NCBI RefSeq assembly: GCF_027980145.1
Contig: NZ_JAMZNK010000029.1
Span: 1-64,000, forward strand
DNA length: 64,000 nucleotides
Direction of reading: 5' to 3'
Source of the DNA: Flavobacterium azizsancarii
Lineage (GTDB): Bacteria > Bacteroidota > Bacteroidia > Flavobacteriales > Flavobacteriaceae
Shown piece by piece: positions 1 to 7,194 of this stretch (position 1 is its first letter; each line of letters starts with the position of its first letter). The position numbers were made by a program, and so were the translations under genes. The notes under the pieces were generated by a model. It ran no database searches. It was not told where the DNA came from and saw nothing but the letters and a program-made list of their open reading frames with translations.

Positions 1-110
1 GTATCTATCTTAAAATGTATCGTAAATTAAGAACCGCCTTGGTACGGATCCGTATGCCGGGTGGTGTGGAAGGTCGCCTAGGGAATTAATCCCTAGGCTC
101 CTATCCGATT
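1..110 (+). mobile_element. 3' end of a group II intron (domains V and VI)
   Basis: The left edge holds what looks like the 3' end of a group II intron whose body and any maturase lie outside the window. Domain V is about 31-67: GAACCGCC at 31-38 faces GGTGGTGT at 60-67, and an inner stem GTACG/CGTAT (42-46 and 51-55) closes a four-base loop. Domain VI is about 71-108, with a 7-bp perfect stem CCTAGGG/CCCTAGG (77-83 and 91-97). The tail CTCCTATCCGATT resembles the CTCCTACTCGATT end I recall for Bacteroidota introns. The exact 3' splice site is uncertain by a few bases. Confidence 0.8.
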
Positions 111-268
111 AGTAAGAAAAGTTATTCAATGTTTTGTGCTGTTTTAGGATTTTAATATTTTATTGTATTAAAAAAAACATATAATATATTTTTTGTATTA
201 ATAAAAATTGGAAAATTAAAATAATATGTTAATTTCGTCATGCTATACTAACCAAGACCAATTATATT

Positions 269-721
269 ATGACTAAAAAATTACTTATCCTACTATTTTT
301 TTTAGGTTCATTCTTTCTGCATTCGCAAAACTTAGTTTGGAGAACAAACATGACTGATGCTATTGCAATAAGTAATGAATTAAGAAGACCAATGTTAATT
401 TTATTCACTGCCTCAGGTGTACCCGAAAATCTTCAAAACGAAATCTTTAAAACCCCGGATTTTGCCGTATGGTCCCGTGATAATGTAGTCCTTGTTAAAC
501 TGGATTTATCAGATCCTAACGCAGATCAAAGTGATAAAGATCAGAATATCAAATTAAAAAATGCTTTTGGTGTTCAGGACCTGCCGGAAGTTTGTTTTGC
601 AAGTGCTTCGATTCGAAAAAGTAAAACAACATTTAGTGCATTAGGAAAAATTGCTTACAAACCAGGCGGCGCAAAAGCTTGGATAGCAGAATCAAATGCA
701 ATTTTGCACCCAAGTGAATAA
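269..721 (+). CDS. Exported thioredoxin-fold protein lacking CxxC, copy 1
   Basis: A 150 aa protein with a Sec signal peptide (residues 1-19, ending at HSQ). The body has the layout of a thioredoxin_7/DUF255-like fold: an amphipathic helix, a beta strand PMLILFTAS, then the place where WCxxC would be. Here residues 46-54 read FTASGVPEN, so both redox cysteines are missing. A LPEV segment near residue 111 matches the cis-proline loop. It is the first of three tandem paralogues, each with its own upstream region and hairpin terminator, so they are probably separate transcripts. The likely role is a non-redox binding or structural function in the periplasm; no specific function can be assigned. 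Confidence 0.8.
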   Translation: MTKKLLILLFFLGSFFLHSQNLVWRTNMTDAIAISNELRRPMLILFTASGVPENLQNEIFKTPDFAVWSRDNVVLVKLDLSDPNADQSDKDQNIKLKNAFGVQDLPEVCFASASIRKSKTTFSALGKIAYKPGGAKAWIAESNAILHPSE

Positions 722-752
722 TAAAATTTAAATTAAGTTTCTTAGTTTAATT

Positions 753-799
753 TGTAGATTCCCTTTTCGTTTTTTAAACGGAAAGGGATATTTTTTTAT
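753..799 (+). terminator. Intrinsic terminator after thioredoxin-like copy 1
   Basis: A hairpin with arms TCCCTTT and AAAGGGA is followed by a T-run. Copies 2 and 3 are followed by hairpins of the same design, which suggests that the duplicated unit included the terminator. Confidence 0.75.
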
Positions 800-995
800 A
801 GGTCTGTTTCAGCAAGTTAATTAGGAGTTTAGCTATTTAAAACGGATTATTTTTTAGTTTTCTTAAAAAATTAGTGTTTTATTATTGTATTGCTGTTTTT
901 GTTGTTTTTTATGTATTTTGTGTTTGAATATAGCTTGTTTGGTGAGGATATTATGTTAATTTAGTCGCGTAAACCTACCTAAAAACCAATTTAAT

Positions 996-1442
996 ATGAC
1001 CCAAAAACTACTTATTCTACTCTTATTTTTAGGCTCATTTTTTCTGCATTCACAAAACTTAGTTTGGAAAACAGATATGAATGATGCTATCGTGGCAAGT
1101 GATACACAAAAACGACCATTATTGATTTTTTTTACTGCTACCGGTATTTCGACAAGAATCCAGAGCGAAATTTTTGCAACACCGGATTTTGCAGTCTGGT
1201 CACGCGACAATGTTATTTTAGTCAAACTGGATTTATCTGATGCTGCAGCATCTGATGTTGTAAAAGAACAAAATGTGAAATTAAAAAATGCTTTGGGTAT
1301 TGACGAATTGCCACAGGTATGCCTTTTATTGGCTTCTGTCAGAAAGGGAAAGACAACTTTTAATAATATGGGTTTGATTCCTTATAGACAAGGAGGGGCA
1401 AAAGTGTGGATAGCAGATGCAAATTCGATCCTGAATCCATAA
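996..1442 (+). CDS. Exported thioredoxin-fold protein lacking CxxC, copy 2
   Basis: A 148 aa paralogue of the genes on either side. It has the same signal peptide (LILLLFLGSFFLHSQ) and the same NLVWKTDMNDAI start to the mature protein. The thioredoxin active-site position reads FTATGISTR, so neither redox cysteine is present. The LPQV segment is kept. Spacing to copy 1 is 274 bases, with its own promoter-like TATGTTAATTT upstream that copy 1 also has (around 225-235 and 952-962). Conservation of fold positions with loss of cysteines suggests a non-catalytic role. Function unknown. Confidence 0.8.
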   Translation: MTQKLLILLLFLGSFFLHSQNLVWKTDMNDAIVASDTQKRPLLIFFTATGISTRIQSEIFATPDFAVWSRDNVILVKLDLSDAAASDVVKEQNVKLKNALGIDELPQVCLLLASVRKGKTTFNNMGLIPYRQGGAKVWIADANSILNP

Positions 1443-1474
1443 ATAATTTAAGTTAAACTCCTTTAATCTAAAAG

Positions 1475-1512
1475 ACCCCTTTTTGTAGTTTAAGCAAAAA
1501 GGGATTTTTTAT
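1475..1512 (+). terminator. Intrinsic terminator after thioredoxin-like copy 2
   Basis: Arms CCCTTTTT and AAAAAGGG enclose about 11 bases and are followed by ATTTTTTATTTT. Confidence 0.75.
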
Positions 1513-1709
1513 TTTAATCTCTTTTTTTGATTGTTAGTCAGAACTTTATAAAATAAAGCTTGATTTTTTATTAAACAATTAAAAACCTATGGATTTATTG
1601 TTTAATCTGTATTTGTGTGTCTTTTTTAGCATTTTTAATTAATAAATATTAATTTTTAGTATCATTTGTGTTAAATTGGCTAAATAAATGTAATTTAAAA
1701 AAGCCTCAT

Positions 1710-2159
1710 ATGATTAAAAAATTACTTGTCCTGCTATTTTTTTTAGCTTCATTTTTAGTTCATTCGCAAAATTTGGTTTGGAAAACAAATATGAATGATG
1801 CAATCAAAATGAGCGATGAGCAAAGAAAGCCCTTGTTGATTTTTTTTACTGCAAATGGTATTTCTAAAAGCATACAAAGCGAAGTTTTCGAAACATCAGA
1901 TTTTCTGGACTGGTCAGGTAAAAATGTTGTTTTATTGAGGCTCGATTTGTCAGATTCTTCAATATCTGATGAAGAGAAAGAACAAAATATTAGATTAAAA
2001 GAAGCTTTGGGTATCGAAGAGTTGCCGCAAGTGTGTCTTGCTGCAGCATTTATTAGAAAAAACAGGCCAAGAATCGACAAACTGGGACTGCTCAGTTATA
2101 AAGTTGGAGGAGTAAAACAATGGATCTCTGACGCTAAAATAATATTGCTTGGCGAATAA
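1710..2159 (+). CDS. Exported thioredoxin-fold protein lacking CxxC, copy 3
   Basis: A 149 aa paralogue starting at ATG 1710 (MIKKLLVLLFFLASF...). A longer in-frame GTG start at 1668 would add 14 residues ahead of a good signal peptide and is not preferred. The active-site position reads FTANGISKS, again without WCxxC, and LPQV is kept. The most diverged parts are the acidic mid-loop and the C-terminus. It converges on comEC with only 14 bases between stop codons, so its terminator hairpin (about 2192-2222) lies inside the 3' end of comEC. Confidence 0.8.
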   Translation: MIKKLLVLLFFLASFLVHSQNLVWKTNMNDAIKMSDEQRKPLLIFFTANGISKSIQSEVFETSDFLDWSGKNVVLLRLDLSDSSISDEEKEQNIRLKEALGIEELPQVCLAAAFIRKNRPRIDKLGLLSYKVGGVKQWISDAKIILLGE

Positions 2160-2173
2160 AAGCAAATTTCAAT

Positions 2174-4195
2174 TTAGTTTAATTTATAAAATCCCTTTTC
2201 ATTTGTAGCGTGAAAAGGGGTGTTATTTTTCAGGCAGGTCGTTTTCCATATTTTCTGGATAGCATATGAATTTGAAGCATCGGCAATTATAATTTTGGGA
2301 TGTAAATCTTCTAAAATGCGTTCTAAGTTTATTTTCGGTGATTGGGTTAGTATCAAAATATCAGGTTGAATTTTACTTTCGTAAGTTCCTGAACTATCGA
2401 TTACAAAAATCTTTTTTCCGTTATAGAATAAAGTGTTTTTAATTCTTTTAGTGGATTTTATTTTACTGAAATTTCCAACTAAATAAGAATTCAAAGCGTT
2501 ATTTTTAGAAAAAGTGTCTTTTGTAAAGACAGTGATTTCTTTGCCTTTTCGTTTTGAAATCAGTGTGTTTTTCTTTGTGTTGTATACAATTAATTCATTT
2601 CCGTTTTCGATTTCTTTTTTTGTGCAGATCAAAGAAGCCTGTAACGAAACTATTGTGATTAGTAAGAATACTAATTTGCTGTACGTTGGTTTTTTACTCC
2701 AGATTACAGCTGAGATAATCACTAAATAAAGAGTCAGCAGATAATAAGAATTAAAACTAATATCTCGTATAACAAACCATTCAAACGATGCTACAATGTG
2801 AATTGTTTTGTTTAAAAGATAAATGCTTTTTTCGAAAATTTCAATTAATAATATTGGCGGAGAACAGTAAATGGCAATAAGCATTACGATGATTCCCGCA
2901 ATCATTATAAAGGATAAAAGTGGAATTATAATAATATTGGTAACAAAAAATAAGCCCGGAAATTGATGAAAATAGTACAAGCATAACGGCAGAGTGCCTA
3001 TCTGAGCAGCAAATGAAACGGTAAGTGCATTCCAGATCGTTATTTGGATTTTGTTTTTAGGAGTCCATATTTTTTTTAATACAGGCTGCAGCCAGACAAT
3101 AAAAAATAACGCAAGATAACTCAGCTGAAAACCAACATCAAATAAAAAATAAGGTTCAAAAAGTAATATTAGCAACATAGAAACTAATAAGGTATGATAA
3201 ATACTTCCGCTTCGTCGCAAATGGTTGCCTATTGCCAGAAACGAAAACATTACGACAGAACGTAAAACAGACGGAGATAATCCTGAAATTACAGCAAAAG
3301 TTGTGAGAGATAATAAAATAGAAAGCAGTTTTATTAGGGAGCCTTTTCGTGTATTTGGAATTGGTTTTAAAATAAAATTGATAAAAATCATGATAAATCC
3401 CACATGCAATCCTGAAACCGAAAGTATGTGAGTCGCTCCTGAATATTGGTAATCCTGAATAATATCTGACGCAATTTCTTGTTGCTGTCCCAGGATAAGA
3501 GCCAATGCTACATTCATTTCTTCTTTGTTGAATTTGGCCTTTTCAAGATTGCGGACTATTCGGGAATGAAGTTTGCCGGAGTAGTACCAAATATCTTTTT
3601 TGAGTTTTTTATTAATTGTAATTTCAGCTTTGTTAATATAAACCTGAGCATAAATTTGCTTGTTGGCCAGATATTTACTGTAGTCAAATTGGTTTGGATT
3701 TTTGTTTGAAGTGTTTTGCTGTAATGTAGTTTTTACTTTTATGACGCTTCCTATAATTGGGTTTTTAAGGCTGTCTTTTTGTATGTTGACAATTATTTTG
3801 CCGGAATAAGCCTGATTGTTAATCGTGTTTATTACTGCAGTAAAGCGGTCGCTATAGGAGTTGCTTTTGAGTTTTTCCCGTAATGTAAAGGTTATAAATT
3901 GTGGCGTTTCGAAGGCTTTTTTGCAATGAATGTAATTGGATTTCTGAAGGGAATTAGTGTGCAGTAATAAAGTTAAAATACCCACGAAGAAAGAAATGAA
4001 ATAAGTGCTTGAACCAAAAAGGATATTCAGGTTTTTATTTCTTTTAATCGTAAAATAAGAAAGTAAAAAAATAATTAAACCAATACTAAATACTGGAAGG
4101 ACAACATATATTGACGGTTGACAGTAGTAACAAAATAAAATACCGATAAGAAACCAAATTGTAATTTTTGTTAAAGGAAAATCTAATACTTTCAT
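2174..4195 (-). CDS. comEC: ComEC/Rec2-family competence membrane protein
   Basis: A 673 aa polytopic membrane protein of the ComEC/Rec2 family, the inner-membrane channel for single-stranded DNA in natural transformation. Two N-terminal membrane segments are followed by a soluble OB-like region (about 100-220) and then the competence core. The core holds the family signature THILSVSGLHVGF (about 250-263) and many hydrophobic helices (about 260-500). The C-terminal part (about 520-673) is hydrophilic and much shorter than a full metallo-beta-lactamase domain; the short form appears usual in Bacteroidota (recalled knowledge). No other competence genes lie nearby, so actual DNA uptake is not shown. 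Confidence 0.9.
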   Translation of the reverse strand: MKVLDFPLTKITIWFLIGILFCYYCQPSIYVVLPVFSIGLIIFLLSYFTIKRNKNLNILFGSSTYFISFFVGILTLLLHTNSLQKSNYIHCKKAFETPQFITFTLREKLKSNSYSDRFTAVINTINNQAYSGKIIVNIQKDSLKNPIIGSVIKVKTTLQQNTSNKNPNQFDYSKYLANKQIYAQVYINKAEITINKKLKKDIWYYSGKLHSRIVRNLEKAKFNKEEMNVALALILGQQQEIASDIIQDYQYSGATHILSVSGLHVGFIMIFINFILKPIPNTRKGSLIKLLSILLSLTTFAVISGLSPSVLRSVVMFSFLAIGNHLRRSGSIYHTLLVSMLLILLFEPYFLFDVGFQLSYLALFFIVWLQPVLKKIWTPKNKIQITIWNALTVSFAAQIGTLPLCLYYFHQFPGLFFVTNIIIIPLLSFIMIAGIIVMLIAIYCSPPILLIEIFEKSIYLLNKTIHIVASFEWFVIRDISFNSYYLLTLYLVIISAVIWSKKPTYSKLVFLLITIVSLQASLICTKKEIENGNELIVYNTKKNTLISKRKGKEITVFTKDTFSKNNALNSYLVGNFSKIKSTKRIKNTLFYNGKKIFVIDSSGTYESKIQPDILILTQSPKINLERILEDLHPKIIIADASNSYAIQKIWKTTCLKNNTPFHATNEKGFYKLN
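2190..2226 (+). terminator. Terminator of thioredoxin-like copy 3, inside the comEC 3' end
   Basis: Arms CCCTTTTCA and TGAAAAGGG are followed by GTGTTATTTTT. The hairpin overlaps codons near the C-terminus of the opposite-strand comEC gene. Confidence 0.65.
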
Positions 4196-4253
4196 TTGCT
4201 AAAAGTATTAAATATTTTGTAAGAAAAGAATTATATTTTATTTTTAAGGCAAT

Positions 4254-4739
4254 CTATTCGATAACCCTGTTAATCTGTACATATGAATTTTGATAATAGG
4301 CTTCTTTAGTAGACGAAATAATGACTCCTTTTGAAGTAGAAGAATGCACAAATTTTATTTCGGTAGAATTGACTTCGACAATAAGGCCAACATGATTGAT
4401 TTGTTTACTTCTGTTGGTTTTAAAAAAGATCAAATCACCTTTTTGAGCATCGCTGAATTTGATTATTTTTCCAACCTTTGCCTGTTCATAAGAAGGTCTT
4501 GGCAATTTAATATTTTCAGACTCAAATGTAGTATATACTAAACCGGAACAATCATAGCCATTTCTTGTTGTTCCGCCAGCTTTATAGCGAACACCAATAT
4601 TATCTGTGGCTTTGCTGATCAAATTGTTTACCACGTATTTGTTCTCTTTTTTCGACTCTTTTTTGCTCACAGCAGTCGAAGTCGATTTACAAGAAGCAAA
4701 AAGCACTGATAAAAGGAGTAAGATGTATATTTTTTTCAA
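4254..4739 (-). CDS. NlpC/P60 (C40) peptidoglycan endopeptidase lipoprotein
   Basis: A 161 aa lipoprotein with lipobox LFASC (Cys17) and a C-terminal NlpC/P60 domain. The catalytic cysteine is in YDCSGL (Cys64), the histidine in NHVGLI (His116), and a third polar residue, His132, in VHSSTS. Such enzymes cut peptide stems of peptidoglycan; anchoring predicts a periplasmic membrane-attached hydrolase. A Ser/Lys-rich linker (residues 20-35) separates anchor and domain. It ends 58 bases upstream of the comEC start and begins 12 bases after the lpxB stop, all on the same strand, so co-transcription with lpxB is likely. Confidence 0.9.
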   Translation of the reverse strand: MKKIYILLLLSVLFASCKSTSTAVSKKESKKENKYVVNNLISKATDNIGVRYKAGGTTRNGYDCSGLVYTTFESENIKLPRPSYEQAKVGKIIKFSDAQKGDLIFFKTNRSKQINHVGLIVEVNSTEIKFVHSSTSKGVIISSTKEAYYQNSYVQINRVIE

Positions 4740-4751
4740 ACCAAAAAATCT

Positions 4752-5870
4752 TTAAACTTGTTTTAAATCAGCAACAATAAGTTTCGCCGTTTTTTTGCTT
4801 GCACCAACTCCGCCTAATTTTTGCTCAAGGATATCATAATTCTTAAGCAGTTTTTCGCGATAATTCGGTTCCAGTAATTTTTGTAATTCTTCTTTGATTC
4901 GTTTTGTATTGCAATCGCTCTGAATCAATTCAGTTACAACCTCCTCGTCCATGATTAAATTCACCAGAGAGATGTATTTTAGAGTAATAATACGTTTTGC
5001 AATTTGATAAGAAATAGTACTTCCTTTATAACAAACTACTTCCGGAACTTTAAAAAGAGCCGTTTCAAGAGTTGCAGTTCCTGAAGTTACCAAAGCCGCA
5101 GTCGAAGAACGCAATAAATCATAGGTTTTATTCGAAATGAACTTAATGTTTTTATTGCTGATAAATTGTTGGTAAAACTCAAAATCCTGACTAGGAGCTC
5201 CTGCGATTACAAATTCATAATCCTGAAAATCATCGACAACACTTAGCATGACACTCAGCATTTTGGTAATTTCCTGTTTTCGGCTTCCGGGCAAAACCGC
5301 AATAATAGGTTTTTCGCCTAACTGGTTTTCTTTTCTAAAAGTAGCTTCATCAAAAGGCGGCTGATTCTGAATAGCATCAATTAATGGATGCCCAACGAAT
5401 TCTACAGGAAAATGATGTTTGTCCTCATAGAAGCTTTTTTCGAAAGGTAAAATCACAAACATTTTATCAACGTCATGTTTGATCGCTTTAATTCGGTTTT
5501 CCTTCCAGGCCCAAATTTGAGGTGAAATATAATAATGAGTTTTATAATTTAATTCCTTGGCCCATTTTGCAATACGCATATTGAATCCCGGATAATCAAT
5601 AAAAATCAAAACATCAGGTTGAAATTCCAGAATGTCTTTTTTGCAAATTTTGATATTGTTTAAAATGGTTTTCAGATTAAAAATCACTTCAATAAAACCC
5701 ATAAATGCCAATTCACGATAGTGTTTTACTAAAGTTCCTCCGGCTTTTTGCATTAAATCACCTCCCCAAAATCTAATATCAGCCTGAGGATCTTCCTCAT
5801 ATAAAGCTTTCATTAAATTAGAACCATGCAGATCTCCGGAAGCTTCGCCAGCTATTATGTAATATTTCAT
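4752..5870 (-). CDS. lpxB: Lipid-A-disaccharide synthase
   Basis: A 372 aa GT19-family glycosyltransferase that joins UDP-2,3-diacylglucosamine and lipid X to form the lipid A disaccharide. The N-terminus MKYYIIAGEASGDLHGS is the family signature, followed by FWGGD and FIDYPGFN blocks; the C-terminal half has LPGSRKQEI and TSGTATLETALF. The ATG at 5870 is preferred over the upstream in-frame ATG at 5897, which would add nine residues before the conserved start. A TATCTTTG -7 element lies at 5926-5933. It is the first gene of a block with the NlpC/P60 gene downstream. Confidence 0.95.
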   Translation of the reverse strand: MKYYIIAGEASGDLHGSNLMKALYEEDPQADIRFWGGDLMQKAGGTLVKHYRELAFMGFIEVIFNLKTILNNIKICKKDILEFQPDVLIFIDYPGFNMRIAKWAKELNYKTHYYISPQIWAWKENRIKAIKHDVDKMFVILPFEKSFYEDKHHFPVEFVGHPLIDAIQNQPPFDEATFRKENQLGEKPIIAVLPGSRKQEITKMLSVMLSVVDDFQDYEFVIAGAPSQDFEFYQQFISNKNIKFISNKTYDLLRSSTAALVTSGTATLETALFKVPEVVCYKGSTISYQIAKRIITLKYISLVNLIMDEEVVTELIQSDCNTKRIKEELQKLLEPNYREKLLKNYDILEQKLGGVGASKKTAKLIVADLKQV

Positions 5871-5925
5871 ATAAATTTTCTTGAAAGTGTGCTCCAATAA
5901 TCAAACACAACATTTTTTTGCATAG

Positions 5926-5933
5926 CAAAGATA
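5926..5933 (-). promoter_or_regulatory. -7 promoter element TATCTTTG upstream of lpxB
   Basis: An exact match to the Bacteroidota -7 consensus TAnnTTTG, about 55 bases upstream of the lpxB ATG. No clear -33 TTG at the usual 17-23 base spacing was found. Confidence 0.45.
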
Positions 5934-5937
5934 AGAT

Positions 5938-6210
5938 TTAAATAAATAAAGTAGAAATTGCAAGAACAATCACTGCAAGAACAACACCTCTTGCCATGAG
6001 TTCCTCATTTCTTTTTAACAGAATTCCAAAAACCGCAAGATCCAATACTGTTCCTATAGTGATTACTTTTCCCATGTATCCTTGCTGTTTTATGGTTTGA
6101 ATTCCTGTAGAGATGTCAAACTTTGTAAAAAAAGCAACAAATAAATAACTGCCTAATAATGCAGTAAAAATCCCGATGATAAAACCAATAAGGATGTCTT
6201 TCTTACTCAT
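5938..6210 (-). CDS. Small three-helix membrane protein, unknown function
   Basis: A 90 aa protein with three hydrophobic segments (about 5-28, 46-62 and 71-89) joined by short basic or polar loops. I do not recognise a named family. Its start overlaps the 3' end of surE by 8 bases, so it is almost certainly translated from the surE mRNA and possibly coupled to it. The lpxB promoter element sits just inside and next to its 3' end. The overlap makes it a genuine gene rather than chance. Confidence 0.75.
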   Translation of the reverse strand: MSKKDILIGFIIGIFTALLGSYLFVAFFTKFDISTGIQTIKQQGYMGKVITIGTVLDLAVFGILLKRNEELMARGVVLAVIVLAISTLFI

Positions 6211-6982
6211 TTAAGTTCCATGTATTAAGGAGTTGCATAGAATGATGTGCCGTTAGGTCAAATTGCACCGGAACTACAGAAATATAACCATTTTCTAAAG
6301 CCCATTCATCAGTATCTTCACCTTGGTCTTCGTTAGTAAATTTGCCTGTAAGCCAGTAATAATCTTTACCGTGAGGTGTTTGGCGCTTGTCGAATTTCTG
6401 TGCATAGTACGCTTTCGCCTGACGGCAAATTTTGATTCCCTTAATCTCTTCTTCTTTTAGTTTCGGGAAATTAACGTTCAGAACAACACCCGGAGGAAGC
6501 TTGTTTTTAAGCGTTTCCAAAGTGATTTTTTTTACGAATGATTTTATTTGTTCAAAATCAGCATTCCAGTCAAAGTCTAAAAGGGAGAATCCAATGGCCT
6601 GAATTCCTTCTATTCCTGCCTCGACAGCAGCACTCATGGTTCCGGAATAAATTACATTTATAGAAGAATTTGTACCGTGATTAATACCTGAGACACATAG
6701 ATCAGGTTTTCTTTTTAGGATTTCATTTACTGCCAGTTTTACACAATCAACAGGAGTTCCTGAGCAGCTGTATTCGGTTATAGGATCTTCTTCTTTCGAA
6801 ATTTTGTCAAGAAATAAAGTGTTGTTTATGGTAATTGCATGACCCATTGCGCTTTGAGGTTTGTCCGGAGCTACTACAACTACCTCTCCAATAGTTTCCA
6901 TAACACTTATCAGAGCCCTGATTCCGGGTGCTAAGATACCATCATCATTGGTTACTAATATTAGGGGTTTTTCATTTTTCAT
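6203..6982 (-). CDS. surE: 5'/3'-nucleotidase SurE
   Basis: A 259 aa SurE-family phosphatase that dephosphorylates nucleoside 5'/3'-monophosphates, a survival factor in other bacteria. The metal site shows as ILVTNDDGI (Asp-Asp near residues 12-13), AMGHAIT and the VSGINHGTNSS block. The start is ATG 6982 (MKNEKPLILVTNDDG); an in-frame start at 7009 would add nine non-conserved residues. A TACATTTG element at 7028-7035 is a plausible -7 box. It overlaps the small membrane-protein gene downstream by 8 bases and is divergent from the protease gene at 7195. Confidence 0.95.
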   Translation of the reverse strand: MKNEKPLILVTNDDGILAPGIRALISVMETIGEVVVVAPDKPQSAMGHAITINNTLFLDKISKEEDPITEYSCSGTPVDCVKLAVNEILKRKPDLCVSGINHGTNSSINVIYSGTMSAAVEAGIEGIQAIGFSLLDFDWNADFEQIKSFVKKITLETLKNKLPPGVVLNVNFPKLKEEEIKGIKICRQAKAYYAQKFDKRQTPHGKDYYWLTGKFTNEDQGEDTDEWALENGYISVVPVQFDLTAHHSMQLLNTWNLNE

Positions 6983-7027
6983 GCTGTGATATTTATTCTG
7001 ATTTGTCAAAATTAAGACTTATAAAAA

Positions 7028-7035
7028 CAAATGTA
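7028..7035 (-). promoter_or_regulatory. -7 promoter element TACATTTG upstream of surE
   Basis: Matches TAnnTTTG on the minus strand. A TTG lies 25 bases upstream (7061-7063), slightly farther than the usual spacing. Confidence 0.4.
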
Positions 7036-7194
7036 GTAACAGATTTTAGTAGAATACTAACAAATAAGTAAAAATTGTAAACTAAATTCAAGAAGACTTT
7101 TGAGCGTCAAACATTTTTATATCTTTAACAAAAAATTATAGTGAACTTGGCAAGTTGACATAGTTTTTACAGTTAACTTAGATTAAAAAATTTG

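Noticed and set aside
1760..2080. 106-codon minus-strand frame inside thioredoxin-like copy 3
   Set aside because: Antisense shadow; a similar shadow exists in copy 2 (956-1225), as expected from homologous DNA.
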